Of a stretch of 64,000 nucleotides of DNA, positions 8,035-17,693 are shown piece by piece; within the stretch, counting starts at the first letter, position 1, and the number at the start of each line of letters is the position of its first letter. A program made the translations under genes and the position numbers. The stretch is taken from assembly GCA_018622495.1 (NCBI GenBank), contig CP076021.1, forward strand, positions 1,233,501 through 1,297,500, read 5' to 3'. The notes under the pieces were generated by a model, which worked only from the letters and a program-made list of their open reading frames with translations, made no database searches and was not told where the DNA came from. Source of the DNA: Mycoplasmatota bacterium. GTDB lineage: Bacteria > Bacillota_I > Bacilli_A > Acholeplasmatales > Acholeplasmataceae.

Positions 8035-9441
8035 TTATACTTCTCTTAATTGTTCTTCAGAAATTTGTTTTTTATTTACTTTTACAATAGGCATAAAATC
8101 AATTTTTTTATACATAATTATACCTGGTAACACGATTAATACATTACTAAGTAACATTGAAAACCATATTCCTAAATAATCAAGTTGTGTAAATCTACCA
8201 AATAGTAAAATCAATGGTATTCTAATAATCCATAATCTAGTAACTGTAATAATAAATGTAAATCTTGTTTTTCCAGAACCATTAAATGTACCAATAAATG
8301 TTTGAAATACAGCCATCATTGGAAGTCCTAATAAGAGATAAAACATGTATTCATAAGCTTGATCAAATGCAATTGGATCATCACTTAAAAATAATCCAAT
8401 CAAAGGTTTACGTAAAAACATAATAATTGTAGAACCGACTATCATAATGCTAATACCTAAAATCATTGCTTTTTTAAATGCTTCTTTAGCTCTTTTTGGT
8501 TGTTGATTTCCTATGTTTTGCCCAATATAGGCTGCAAGTATACCACCGATTGCCATCGCTGGCATTAATATAAGACTATTGATACGATTACCTACACTAA
8601 ATGCTGCAACTGTTTGATCACTATATTCAACAATCATAGCGTTCATAATGATAAAACCAATTGCTGTAATTGATTGTCCAAGTGAGGCTGGAATTGCTTT
8701 TTGTGTAATATCTTCAACAATTGCACTATCTAATTTTAAATCACTTAAACGAAGTCTAATTCCTGATTTTGCAAAAAATATAATATAGATAAACGCTGGA
8801 ACAATCACAATATTTGCTGCCATTGTTGCATAAGCAGCTCCTGCTACGCCAAGATTAAATGTAGAGATTAGTAATGGTGATAGTATAATATTTAATACCA
8901 CAGTAATTACACCATAAATTACAGCTGTGACTGTATCGCCACTCGATTGTCTAATCGATGTGAATGCGAAAAATAAAAATACAAAGGGCAGTTCAAATGA
9001 TCTAATACGTAAATATATTGAACTTTGTTCTAATACATATCCTTCTGTTCCCATAATTTGCATAATATATGGTGATACAAAATAAGAAAAAATATTAAGT
9101 AATACACCAATCACAAACGCAATAATTAAAAGATTACCAGCATACTTTTGAGCCTGCTTCTCTTTATTTGCACCCATGAGTTGACTCATTAATGCAGTAC
9201 CCGCTGCACTTAAGCCTATACCTAAAGATATATAGGTGAAATTCACAGGAAAAGTAAGTGATATTGCACTAATAGCTTGTGTACTATAATTTGGAATGTC
9301 ACCCACAAAATACATATCAATGACTGATTGTATTGTTTTGATGAAATTATTAAGCATAATAGGTAATGCTAAAATAATAAGACCTTTGTATATATTAGGA
9401 TTATTTAATATAAGGTCCTTTTTTTGTTGATCTTTTGTCAT
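8035..9441 (-). CDS. MATE family efflux transporter (468 aa)
   Basis: A 12-helix membrane protein of normal MATE length with the family's repeated halves. Landmarks are the N-terminal ALPIMLNNFIKTIQSVIDMYF, which recalls the conserved P...N-D-F pattern, and polar breaks in otherwise hydrophobic helices. MATE proteins export cationic drugs or metabolites in exchange for Na+ or H+. Substrate cannot be read. It heads an operon with nudF and ogt. A TATAAT lies at 9478-9483, 36 nt upstream, just after the terminator of the other MATE gene, so it probably has its own promoter. Confidence 0.9.
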   Translation of the reverse strand: MTKDQQKKDLILNNPNIYKGLIILALPIMLNNFIKTIQSVIDMYFVGDIPNYSTQAISAISLTFPVNFTYISLGIGLSAAGTALMSQLMGANKEKQAQKYAGNLLIIAFVIGVLLNIFSYFVSPYIMQIMGTEGYVLEQSSIYLRIRSFELPFVFLFFAFTSIRQSSGDTVTAVIYGVITVVLNIILSPLLISTFNLGVAGAAYATMAANIVIVPAFIYIIFFAKSGIRLRLSDLKLDSAIVEDITQKAIPASLGQSITAIGFIIMNAMIVEYSDQTVAAFSVGNRINSLILMPAMAIGGILAAYIGQNIGNQQPKRAKEAFKKAMILGISIMIVGSTIIMFLRKPLIGLFLSDDPIAFDQAYEYMFYLLLGLPMMAVFQTFIGTFNGSGKTRFTFIITVTRLWIIRIPLILLFGRFTQLDYLGIWFSMLLSNVLIVLPGIIMYKKIDFMPIVKVNKKQISEEQLREV

Positions 9442-9484
9442 GATTAATACACTCTTATCTTTCTAACTAACTTTCATATTATAA

Positions 9485-9516
9485 CATAAAAATAGCGAAA
9501 GTTAGACTTTCACTAT
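9485..9516 (-). terminator. Intrinsic terminator between the two MATE genes
   Basis: ATAGTGAAAGT and ACTTTCGCTAT pair with one G-U and are followed by TTTTTATG on the minus strand. It lies directly after the stop of the upstream MATE gene. Confidence 0.7.
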
Positions 9517-9529
9517 TGTAATAATTCTT

Positions 9530-10912
9530 TTAAATATCTTGTAAAGATAATTGATTAATAGTACGCATTTCTTTAACGAGCAAGAAAATACTTAAGACAC
9601 CAGCAAGGAAATCTGCTGCAGCAAAAGCAATCCAAATACCAGTTAATCCCCAAAGATTTGTGAATAGATAGACAAGCGGGATAAAGAACAATACTTGTCT
9701 TGAAATTGTAACAATCGTTGCTCGAACTGGAAAGCCAAATGATTGAAAAATTGATGATGCAATAATTTGAAACCCGACAACCGTAAATCCAAGTGCCAAG
9801 ATTCTAAATGCATGTGTACCTAATGAAATAAAATTAGCATCTGCAGAATCACTAAATACTTTAAATATAAATGGTGATGCGCCATAAATAAATATATAAC
9901 CGAAAATAAAATAAATTGCTATAATCATAACAGCAAATTTAATTACATCTTTTAATCTTTGATATTTTTTAGCACCAAAATTATAACTTACAATAGGGAC
10001 TAATCCTTGAACAATCCCAAATGATGGTAAGAAAACAAAACTAATCACTCGATTAATCACACCATAAATCGATTGATAAGTCGTAATTTCTGTAACTGCA
10101 CCTCCATATTTGTTAATTAATCTTAAAATGATAATAGTTATTAATGCACCAGTTGAATTTCTTAAAAAAGTTGGTAGACCAACAGATATTGCTTCTCCAA
10201 TTAATTTAAAATTAACTTGGAAAAAGTGACTAAAATGCACTTTTAAACTGGAACGATCACTCATTGCGTATATAAAAATAAAACTAAATGCGGCTGTTTG
10301 AGCAATCACAGTTGCGATTGCTGCACCTTGAACACCCATATCAAATCCGAATATAAATACTGCATCAAGTACAATATTTAGTCCAGCACCAATCATGAGT
10401 GTATACATGGATATCATCGGTCTTCCTTCTGCTCTTACGAGATTGTTCAACACCATTGATAATGTCATTGGAATTAATCCGATTAAAATGATTGTAAGAT
10501 AATCTTTACCAAATTGAAAATTTTCTGAAGTAGCTCCAAAAAAGTTTAATAAAGGATCTATAAATATATAAGCAACAATGGCAAATAGTATTGCTATAAT
10601 CACATCTGCTTTTAATGCTGAATTAACCATTTGATCCATTGTGTCATAATCTTTTTTACCAAACGCTCTAGAATAGACTGAAGCTGAACCAATCCCTATC
10701 ATTAAACCTACAGCCATTAAAATTAATTGAACAGGAAATGCAAAAGTCAACCCACCAATGGCTGCTTCTCCAGCACCTTTAGCTACAAAAAAAGTATCTA
10801 CTATATTATATAAGGCATTAATAAGCATACCTGCCATAGCAGGTAGTGCTAATTTCATTAATAATTTTTTAACATTTAATTCACCAAGCATTTTTTCTTT
10901 GTTTTGTGTCAT
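9530..10912 (-). CDS. MATE family efflux transporter (460 aa)
   Basis: A second MATE-type exporter with the N-terminal signature LALPAMAGMLINALYNIVDTFF, which is close to the DinF/NorM-like branch, and about 12 hydrophobic segments. It is only moderately similar to the neighbouring MATE protein, so this is not a recent duplication. It is a single-gene unit with its own promoter (10998-11026) and terminator. Na+- or H+-coupled export is the family function; the substrate is unknown. Confidence 0.9.
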   Translation of the reverse strand: MTQNKEKMLGELNVKKLLMKLALPAMAGMLINALYNIVDTFFVAKGAGEAAIGGLTFAFPVQLILMAVGLMIGIGSASVYSRAFGKKDYDTMDQMVNSALKADVIIAILFAIVAYIFIDPLLNFFGATSENFQFGKDYLTIILIGLIPMTLSMVLNNLVRAEGRPMISMYTLMIGAGLNIVLDAVFIFGFDMGVQGAAIATVIAQTAAFSFIFIYAMSDRSSLKVHFSHFFQVNFKLIGEAISVGLPTFLRNSTGALITIIILRLINKYGGAVTEITTYQSIYGVINRVISFVFLPSFGIVQGLVPIVSYNFGAKKYQRLKDVIKFAVMIIAIYFIFGYIFIYGASPFIFKVFSDSADANFISLGTHAFRILALGFTVVGFQIIASSIFQSFGFPVRATIVTISRQVLFFIPLVYLFTNLWGLTGIWIAFAAADFLAGVLSIFLLVKEMRTINQLSLQDI

Positions 10913-10997
10913 GTAATTTCACCAATTTCTATATATTTATTAAAAATTCTACTTGTCTTTGATTTAGTCTTGTTTTTTTTACTTAAATAGTCTTTTT

Positions 10998-11026
10998 ATT
11001 ATATCATAGTTTTAAATACCTTGAAA
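10998..11026 (-). promoter_or_regulatory. Promoter of the second MATE gene
   Basis: TATAAT (10998-11003) and a weak -35 TTTCAA (11021-11026) are spaced by 17 bp, about 90 nt upstream of the ATG. Confidence 0.5.
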
Positions 11027-11181
11027 TTATATTAACTTTCAAAAATAATTATAACCATATACTAAAAAATTAATGAATTTTTAAAAAATAATATCATAAT
11101 AGGACATATGTGCCCTGTTTTAAAGCAGTTTTTCATGCTACACTATATATGTAAGACATTATAAGAGAAAGTTGGATCAAA

Positions 11182-11789
11182 ATGCTAAGCAGAATAAAAC
11201 TCTTTGTTACCCTAGGATTAATTAGTTTAGTCTTTATGATAACACTCACAATTATACAAACAACTCATTTTTCTGATGAGGATCAAGGTAGTCTTATTCA
11301 AATTTCTGAATTAGATGATTTAGATGAATTTATTTACCAAAATTTAAATCTGCATACGATGAATTAAATTTTAAATCAATTAATAGTATTAAAATTAATC
11401 ATAGTACAATCACTCAATTAAATGTTGATTTATTTGATGATAATAGCAACATTTATCAATTAGAATTAGATGATTCTGGTTTATCCATTACACGTAGTGG
11501 TTCTATGACAACATCGGATAATCCAAAGGTAAAACTTGATCAAATGATTAATGGTTTTGGTTATATTGAAAATTTTGATCGAGATTTAAGAATTATTTCT
11601 ACTTGGGATTCATATGATAATTACACTCATATAATGAATGCTGAACAATATATTTATGAAAATGATGCTTATATGCTTATTGAAGATAATATAATTTTAG
11701 AAGAATCAGGATATATTCGTTATGATGTATATAGTAATATAGATGATAAAACTGTTGAATTAGAAACATATTATTATCCTGCCAAATAA
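11182..11789 (+). CDS. Hypothetical exported protein, single-base frameshift
   Basis: The first part (11182-11367) encodes a signal anchor (about residues 5-27) and an acidic stretch ending ...LDEFIYQ. It then stops, while the downstream frame continues without interruption as FKSAYDELNFKS to a stop at 11789. Adding one A to the A-run at 11339-11342 would fuse both into one protein of about 202 aa. The gene is thus either frameshifted or, more likely, one base was lost in sequencing. I recognise no domain. It stands alone on the plus strand, with a weak SD and a perfect terminator behind it. Confidence 0.6.
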
Positions 11790-11795
11790 AATGAT

Positions 11796-11823
11796 AAAGG
11801 ATCCAAAAAGGATCCTTTTTTTA
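11796..11823 (+). terminator. Intrinsic terminator
   Basis: AAAGGATCC and GGATCCTTT are a perfect inverted repeat around an A-rich loop, followed by a T-run, just after the stop at 11789. Confidence 0.85.
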
Positions 11824-11829
11824 TTATTA

Positions 11830-11904
11830 TGGTGAAGTTGGACAGGATTGAACTGTCGACCCCTTGCACGTCAAGCAAGTGCTCTCCCACTGAGCTACAA
11901 CTCC
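11830..11904 (-). tRNA. tRNA-Val (anticodon GAC)
   Basis: All four arms fold: acceptor GGAGTTG/CAACTTC, D-stem GCTC/GAGC, anticodon stem CTTGC/GCAAG with loop TTGACGT, and T-stem GACAG/CTGTC with loop TTCAATC. Loop positions 34-36 are GAC, reading Val codons GUC/GUU. CCA is encoded. A TATAAT preceded by TGC (extended -10) lies at 11915-11920, just upstream on the minus strand. Confidence 0.95.
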
Positions 11905-11924
11905 ATTTATCCATATTATAGCAT

Positions 11925-11951
11925 AAAAAAACATGTCGTTGACATGTTTTT
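11925..11951 (-). terminator. Intrinsic terminator after UPF0316 gene
   Basis: AAAACATGTC and GACATGTTTT are separated by three bases and followed by a T-run on the minus strand, between the UPF0316 stop and the tRNA promoter. Confidence 0.8.
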
Positions 11952-11964
11952 ATTGTTGTAAATA

Positions 11965-12531
11965 TTATTTTGCAATTCTTCTTGCAGGTATCACATGACC
12001 ATTTTGAATAAGTGATACTTCTTGTGCAACAATCAGTGCTTTTTCATCTACATCAGTGACAAGTTTAAATAATTTTTCTTTATTTTTTCTATTCGCATAA
12101 ATTAATAATAATGTACGTGCATCATCTTTACCATATGCATCTAATGCAGTGACGCCATATCCTTTATCTCTTAATGCTTTAACTATTTTTAAACCATTTG
12201 GTTTTGATGAAATAACATGAATTTCAACTTTACCGACTGCTAATCTATTTTCTATCATTGAGCCAATATATACACCCACAGCAAAACCTATACTATATAT
12301 CACACCTTTTATCGGTGTTTCTGTAACTCCTTGAATCACAACGCTTGCGACAAAGACCCATAAAAGCACTTCAATAAATGCTAAGCCAGATCCTATTTTT
12401 TTGTACCCTTTAGTAACCATAATTAATCGAATGGTTCCAATAGATACCTCTATAATTTTAGCAAAAAATATAAATAATAATTCCCAAAATGAAACATCTG
12501 TAAAAAAATCTATAAATACATTTAATATCAT
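11965..12531 (-). CDS. UPF0316 membrane protein (YebE-like, DUF2179 C-terminal domain)
   Basis: Three hydrophobic segments in the first 95 residues (including IIEVSIGTIRLIMVTKGYKK) are followed by a soluble domain of about 90 residues (VEIHVISSKPNGLKIVKALRDKGYGVTAL...), the arrangement of the YebE/UPF0316 family. Length (188 aa) is normal. No biochemical function is established for the family; the C-terminal domain resembles small ligand-binding regulatory domains. It follows the reductase gene by 11 nt, so both are co-transcribed, and ends at a terminator. Confidence 0.8.
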   Translation of the reverse strand: MILNVFIDFFTDVSFWELLFIFFAKIIEVSIGTIRLIMVTKGYKKIGSGLAFIEVLLWVFVASVVIQGVTETPIKGVIYSIGFAVGVYIGSMIENRLAVGKVEIHVISSKPNGLKIVKALRDKGYGVTALDAYGKDDARTLLLIYANRKNKEKLFKLVTDVDEKALIVAQEVSLIQNGHVIPARRIAK

Positions 12532-12542
12532 AAATTACCTCC

Positions 12543-13502
12543 TTATTTTTTAATCAATGAAGAATATTTTGGAACTTTTTGTTCAGGATGTAATTCAAAA
12601 TTAATCGCACCAATAGCTGTTACGACTTCACCAAATCCTGATGTTAACATCTTTTGTTTACCTAAATATGTAACGCCATTACCACATGCATATATGCCAT
12701 TCACACTTGATGACATATCAGTATTTACAATAATTAAACCTTCTTCATTTCTAACAAGCCACTGATTATAATCTGTTTTGGTTTGAATCAAACCGTAACA
12801 AACAATCATTTCATCCACTTCTAATTCAATTAGATGATTTGTTTCTTTATGCTTTATCGTAATTGATTTAACGTTCTCATCTTCTAATTTATACGCATTT
12901 AATGTATAAGGTGTTGTAATAATACCTTTTTTTGATAGAAACAGATCAAGTGAACTCTTATGTGCTCTAAATTCACTTCTACGATGAATCAAGTGTGTTG
13001 ATGTTGCAACATCAACGACTAAATTAGCCCAATCAACTGCTGAATCCCCACCACCAAAAACAACAACTTTTTTATTTTTGAAACGATCTAAATCATAAAC
13101 ACCATAATGAATGTTTTTTGCTTCTAGTCCTTCAATTTTACGCGGTGTAAACATACCACCACCATGTGTGAATAGAATTTTTTTCGCTTCTCTTATTTTT
13201 CTATTTGTTGTTATAACAAAATAATCATCTTTTTCTTCTATTGATAATACATTCTCATTATAATAAATAGGTATGTCATTTTCATAAGTTTTATATTGAT
13301 CATATAAATCATTTAATAATTTTTTAGTTTTAATTGCTTTATGTCCAGGGACATCATAAATAGTTTTTTCTAAATACAAATTTAATTGTCCGCCAGTAAG
13401 CTGCGCTGATTCTAACACAAACGCATCTATTTTTCTAAGTCCTGCATTAAATGCAGCATATAAACCGATAGGTCCTGCACCGATGATACATAGTTCTTTC
13501 AT
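12543..13502 (-). CDS. Ferredoxin--NADP(+) reductase type 2 (thioredoxin reductase-like)
   Basis: The N-terminal FAD motif is IIGAGPIGLYAAF, and the NAD(P) motif GGGDSAVDWA lies near residue 155. The C-terminal FAD segment is GIYACGNGVTYLGK. The redox-active CxxC of thioredoxin reductase is absent from the NAD(P) domain. This matches YumC-type ferredoxin/flavodoxin-NADP reductases (about 330 aa; here 319), which pass electrons between NADPH and ferredoxin or flavodoxin. It is the first gene of a two-gene operon with the UPF0316 protein. The physiological partner cannot be read. Confidence 0.85.
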   Translation of the reverse strand: MKELCIIGAGPIGLYAAFNAGLRKIDAFVLESAQLTGGQLNLYLEKTIYDVPGHKAIKTKKLLNDLYDQYKTYENDIPIYYNENVLSIEEKDDYFVITTNRKIREAKKILFTHGGGMFTPRKIEGLEAKNIHYGVYDLDRFKNKKVVVFGGGDSAVDWANLVVDVATSTHLIHRRSEFRAHKSSLDLFLSKKGIITTPYTLNAYKLEDENVKSITIKHKETNHLIELEVDEMIVCYGLIQTKTDYNQWLVRNEEGLIIVNTDMSSSVNGIYACGNGVTYLGKQKMLTSGFGEVVTAIGAINFELHPEQKVPKYSSLIKK

Positions 13503-13569
13503 GTTCTATGTCCTACTTTCTATAGATATACAAAACCATTTTATCATATAAAACTTGTTAATTTTAATT

Positions 13570-13603
13570 AAAAAAATAGAAATGTTTTATCATTCCTATT
13601 TTT
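13570..13603 (-). terminator. Intrinsic terminator after beta-propeller gene
   Basis: AAATAGGAATG and CATTTCTATTT pair around a short loop, followed by TTTTTTTAATT on the minus strand. Confidence 0.75.
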
Positions 13604-13611
13604 CATTAATA

Positions 13612-15543
13612 TTAATATTTTAAGGTTTGACTATAAACATCCAATGTGAGATCATATACAACAACTTCTGACCTAGAAAATGTATAAATTTTATTTTCAA
13701 TTTCAACACCGCGGTCAATATAATTATAATATGATGTCATATCATGTGAAATAATTATAGGTTCTCCAATGACTTCTAATCGATTAAAATCTATTTCAAA
13801 TATATAATATAGTGCTTCATATACATATGTTTGTTCAGTGACTGAATATCTATAACTAGATACTGGAAATCCAAATAATCCTTTATCTACATTAATGAGT
13901 AATGCTCGTGGATTGTATATAGCTTCACTCCAGTTATATTGATAATTTTCATCATCATTTTCAAAAGTATATGTATCTAAAGGTTCAGTTAATGCACTAT
14001 CATATGCGCTTAACTTAAGATTTGTAACAAATCCAGATGCATCAGCATCAAATCCAAAACCTACAAGATAATCATCTTGTCCCCAAACATGCAAATATGC
14101 AGAATATCCTTCTTCTTCAATTGGATTTTCTAAAATAAATGGATTTTCAGGGTCGCTTAAATTTATGGTATAAAGTGGATCTGTTTGTTCAAAAGTAACA
14201 ACCTGAGCAATATCTTGATTAAAGCGTACAGACTTCACGGTTTCATTAACTTTGCCTAAACCCTCTTCAATGACTGATACTTGATTTAATTGGTCTAATT
14301 CTTCATCTTCTTTGAAAATATATAAACGATTAATACCAGTCCATTCAGTTGTCACCACTCTAAAGTAATCGTTATAGGCATCCATCCAATATTGATTTTC
14401 AATATAGCCTTCAACTGTAGCACTAGCAACATATTTTAAACTTTCATCACTATCAATACTAAACTTAAGAATTCTATTTTGATATATATAGCTTCCTTCT
14501 TCATCTACACTTGAATAATAAGAAGTTGTATAAAAACTTGAAGTATCCGCGTATATTTGATTAATACCTACCATAAATGCTTGTGCACTAAATGTCAATG
14601 TTGACAAATTAAGCGATGTAATCATTGTCATTTGAGCACTCATCTGATCTTCAAAATAATATATATTTTCATAAGGTAATTGATATGAAGTTGATTGTCC
14701 ATCTTGATTAATCAAATATGTTGGTCTATATTCTTCACTATTAAGATATACATATTTATTAGAAAATAAATACAACATATCACCAATTAATCGATAATCA
14801 TTAAAATAGCCATCTGTTTCTAAATCATATATGGTTTCCATTGATTCACGATTTAATATTCGTACTGATGCACTATAACTCATACCTATCCAGCCTTCAT
14901 ATAAAGCATCAGAATAATATGGGTTTTCTTCGTAATTATAACCAATAAGAATAACTTGAGTATCTGTTAGAAATATACCAGAAATATAAAATGTATCCAA
15001 AGTTAACGACATATCTAAAGAAATATCACCAAATTCATCAACTTCAAAAACGTTTAGTGTATTCATATACGCTGGTGCATAATATATTTGATAGCCATCT
15101 GTTTTAATGACATCAGCTTCATCTACACCTTCAACTTGAATGTTTGTATCTGTATAGCTTCTATCATCAGCTCCAGCTCCATCTTCTAAAGAATCAACAT
15201 TTTCAGGAAATCCTCCATCATAATTATATTGTGATTGACTTAGCATTGTACTAAGCTGTTCTTTTGATGTGATTTGTTGAGCTTGTTGATAAATTTTATT
15301 AGCAATACGATGTTCATAATTTACTGAGGTCATTAGTACACCTGTAACAACAAACACACTTAATGCAGCTATATAAGCATTTTTTATCAAAACATGTTTA
15401 GGTATTTGATCAATTGCTATGTTTTGACTTTCTTTAAATTTATTTAATCTTTTTTGCCATATTGTATCCAATATAATTCTAGTCATAAATACTATAGCAA
15501 CAATTGTAAATATAGCGATTATAATCCATGCTGTGATTGACAT
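13612..15543 (-). CDS. Membrane-anchored beta-propeller domain protein
   Basis: A membrane segment at residues 3-22 and a second at about 55-75 flank a short loop; a large extracytoplasmic domain follows. The stretch TNIQVEGVDEADVIKTDGYQ is the hallmark start of the bacterial secreted beta-propeller domain (Pfam Beta_propel type), and the remaining 500 residues show repeated aromatic/Asp-rich strands. Function of the family is unknown. The gene lies 10 nt after a LytTR regulator, so the two form an operon and probably a regulated surface function. Length (643 aa) is normal. Confidence 0.82.
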   Translation of the reverse strand: MSITAWIIIAIFTIVAIVFMTRIILDTIWQKRLNKFKESQNIAIDQIPKHVLIKNAYIAALSVFVVTGVLMTSVNYEHRIANKIYQQAQQITSKEQLSTMLSQSQYNYDGGFPENVDSLEDGAGADDRSYTDTNIQVEGVDEADVIKTDGYQIYYAPAYMNTLNVFEVDEFGDISLDMSLTLDTFYISGIFLTDTQVILIGYNYEENPYYSDALYEGWIGMSYSASVRILNRESMETIYDLETDGYFNDYRLIGDMLYLFSNKYVYLNSEEYRPTYLINQDGQSTSYQLPYENIYYFEDQMSAQMTMITSLNLSTLTFSAQAFMVGINQIYADTSSFYTTSYYSSVDEEGSYIYQNRILKFSIDSDESLKYVASATVEGYIENQYWMDAYNDYFRVVTTEWTGINRLYIFKEDEELDQLNQVSVIEEGLGKVNETVKSVRFNQDIAQVVTFEQTDPLYTINLSDPENPFILENPIEEEGYSAYLHVWGQDDYLVGFGFDADASGFVTNLKLSAYDSALTEPLDTYTFENDDENYQYNWSEAIYNPRALLINVDKGLFGFPVSSYRYSVTEQTYVYEALYYIFEIDFNRLEVIGEPIIISHDMTSYYNYIDRGVEIENKIYTFSRSEVVVYDLTLDVYSQTLKY

Positions 15544-15553
15544 TGTTTTCCTC

Positions 15554-16066
15554 CTATTTGATGCCTATTGCATCTTTAAATTTCTTAACATAGGAACGCG
15601 TAACATATACGATTTCACCGTTTGTTAGTTCACAAGCTAATTTAGCGTTAAATGTTACTCTAATATATCTAATTTTTCTTAAATTGACGATATAAGATTT
15701 TGCTATACGAATAAATTGATATGGTTTTAATATTTTTTCAAGTTGATAAAGTGGTTGTTTAATCACTTCTGTATTTTTACCTAGCATATGCATTTCAATG
15801 TCTTCTTTAAATGACTCGATAAACATAATCTTATGCACAAGTATTTGAACCCATCCATCATGTGTTGGAAATACCAACAATGTATGTTCAAACTTGATTT
15901 GATCTAAGATTGGTTTTAATTCACTCATATCATCAGTCTCACATAAGATACCAACCTGACCTTTTTTTAAACCATCGTTTTCACTTAGCATTTGAAAAGT
16001 CTTATTTTCTTTAATTGAATTAGATAATTGTTTATGTTGATCTTGGTCCCAAATCACTTTAAACAT
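15554..16066 (-). CDS. LytTR-type DNA-binding regulator
   Basis: The C-terminal 95 residues have the LytTR pattern: IMFIESFKEDIEMHML, then a YQLEKIL..YQFIRIAKSYIVNLRKIRYI core and a C-terminal ELTNGEIVYVTRSYVKKFK. There is no receiver domain, so this is a stand-alone LytTR protein with a short N-terminal domain of unknown kind. I take ATG 16066 because AGGAGGAACG lies just upstream; a longer reading to 16123 lacks an SD and overlaps the promoter. It should bind DNA as a dimer and control its own operon with the beta-propeller gene. Confidence 0.82.
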   Translation of the reverse strand: MFKVIWDQDQHKQLSNSIKENKTFQMLSENDGLKKGQVGILCETDDMSELKPILDQIKFEHTLLVFPTHDGWVQILVHKIMFIESFKEDIEMHMLGKNTEVIKQPLYQLEKILKPYQFIRIAKSYIVNLRKIRYIRVTFNAKLACELTNGEIVYVTRSYVKKFKDAIGIK

Positions 16067-16085
16067 AAACGTTCCTCCTAATGTA

Positions 16086-16113
16086 AGTATAAAATAAATA
16101 ATTTTATTATCAA
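16086..16113 (-). promoter_or_regulatory. Promoter of the LytTR/beta-propeller operon
   Basis: TTGATA (16108-16113) and TATACT (16086-16091) are spaced by 16 bp, about 20 nt before the SD. Confidence 0.6.
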
Positions 16114-16176
16114 TCATCTTCAAATAAGATGCACTATATCGCGATAACTTACATGTATTTTATCATGAATATATAA

Positions 16177-16204
16177 AAAAACTGTTAAGCAGCCTTAACA
16201 GTTT
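16177..16204 (-). terminator. Intrinsic terminator overlapping the trkH stop codon
   Basis: AACTGTTAAG and CTTAACAGTT form the stem and the trkH stop codon lies inside it; a T-run follows on the minus strand. Confidence 0.85.
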
Positions 16205-17693
16205 TCATTGGTTTTTTATTTGTTGGTTTTAAATCATTACCAATTCTTGCAATAGCAACAAAGATAACATAAAATTCAAGTCTACCTAAAAACATACCAA
16301 TTGTAGATGTCCATAATATAGCATTTGGTGCACCAAATCCTGTAATACCTACAGAAAGTCCAACAGTACCTAAAGCAGATGAAAACTCAAATAATGAATC
16401 AGTAATACTAAATCCATAAAATGTAAAAATTAAAGTACCTAAAATAAGTGTTAATATATAAACCATTAAAAATGAATGATTTTGAACAATTTCATCTTTT
16501 GAAACAATAGTTCTTGTTCCTATACGATTAATAAATCTAGTTCTAATCGTTTTATGATGTGATAACTGTTCTTTAATATTCCACCAAATACTCTTAAATG
16601 CAAGTGCAACACGATATTGTTTCATCCCACCTGCTGTTGAACCCATACCAGCACCTAAGACCATCGCAATAATTAAGATGCTTAGAAATGCAGGTGTTAA
16701 TAATATGGTATCAAATGAAGATACAGTTTGATATCCTGTACCCGTTATAGCAGAAATAAACTGAAAAGATGAAATTCTAAGTGATTCACCAAATGATAAG
16801 TGATTTGCAACCACAAGATCAATGGTTAATAATGGAATAAAGATAAGTAATAATATTGCTAGAAGTTTCATTTCAACATGCGCAACGACATTTTTTAAAC
16901 GTCCGCTTAATAAATATAAATGCACAAAGAAATTTGTACCACCAAGTAACATTAAAATCATTGTTGTTACTTCAATACCTACACTATTATATGTTCCTAT
17001 ACTACCAGCTTGTGTAGAAAATCCACCAGTAGCAAGTGCACTTATTGAATGATTCAATGCATCAAATGCAGGCATTTTAAATAGCATATAAACAACCATA
17101 CCTACTAAAATATAACCCACATATATTGATAAAATAATGCGCCCTGATTTAATTAAGTTTGGCACAAGTTTATCACTATGACCTTCAGCACTATATAATC
17201 GCATACCAAATTTATCTGAAATCGCTGATGTTAAGACTAAAACTAATCCAACACCCCCAAAAAATTGTAGTAAACTACGATACAATAAGAAAATATGCGG
17301 TGTGACTGTTACATCAACAACAGTAAGTCCTGTCGTTGAATATCCACTAGTTGATTCGAAAATCGCTTGAGTGAAATTATATTTTCCCGTTAAAACAAAA
17401 GGAATTGCAGATAAACTAATAGCAAGTATCCAAATGAAAACGACTAAAATTGCATCTTGTGAACGTTCTAATCTTCCTTTTTCTCTTCCTTTAAAAATCA
17501 TTATAATAATTGCACCAACTAAAATACTTGAAATTGATGGAATTAAAAATTCTTTCATATGAACAACTTCTTCGCTGTAAAAAGGTATCACTGCTAAAGG
17601 TAATAATAAAATTAAACCTACAAGCACTGAAAATATACCTAAGTAGTTAATAATTAAAGGATATCCAGAAACTATTTTTTTATTCATAAGCAT
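16185..17693 (-). CDS. trkH: TrkH/KtrB family potassium uptake channel subunit
   Basis: A membrane protein of 502 aa with the four pore-loop repeats expected of TrkH/KtrB: STSGYSTTGLT, ALATGGFST, AITGTGYQT and ALGTVGLSVG, each carrying the filter Gly. It conducts K+ (or Na+-coupled K+) and needs cytosolic TrkA/KtrA RCK subunits. Two such genes lie immediately upstream, and the stop of the last one overlaps this start (TAATG). The last of three genes in the operon, it ends in a terminator built over its stop codon. Confidence 0.93.
   Translation of the reverse strand: MLMNKKIVSGYPLIINYLGIFSVLVGLILLLPLAVIPFYSEEVVHMKEFLIPSISSILVGAIIIMIFKGREKGRLERSQDAILVVFIWILAISLSAIPFVLTGKYNFTQAIFESTSGYSTTGLTVVDVTVTPHIFLLYRSLLQFFGGVGLVLVLTSAISDKFGMRLYSAEGHSDKLVPNLIKSGRIILSIYVGYILVGMVVYMLFKMPAFDALNHSISALATGGFSTQAGSIGTYNSVGIEVTTMILMLLGGTNFFVHLYLLSGRLKNVVAHVEMKLLAILLLIFIPLLTIDLVVANHLSFGESLRISSFQFISAITGTGYQTVSSFDTILLTPAFLSILIIAMVLGAGMGSTAGGMKQYRVALAFKSIWWNIKEQLSHHKTIRTRFINRIGTRTIVSKDEIVQNHSFLMVYILTLILGTLIFTFYGFSITDSLFEFSSALGTVGLSVGITGFGAPNAILWTSTIGMFLGRLEFYVIFVAIARIGNDLKPTNKKPMKTVKAA

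Noticed and set aside
8035..10912. Recent tandem duplication of MATE genes.
   Set aside because: The two proteins share fold landmarks but differ throughout, and each has its own promoter.
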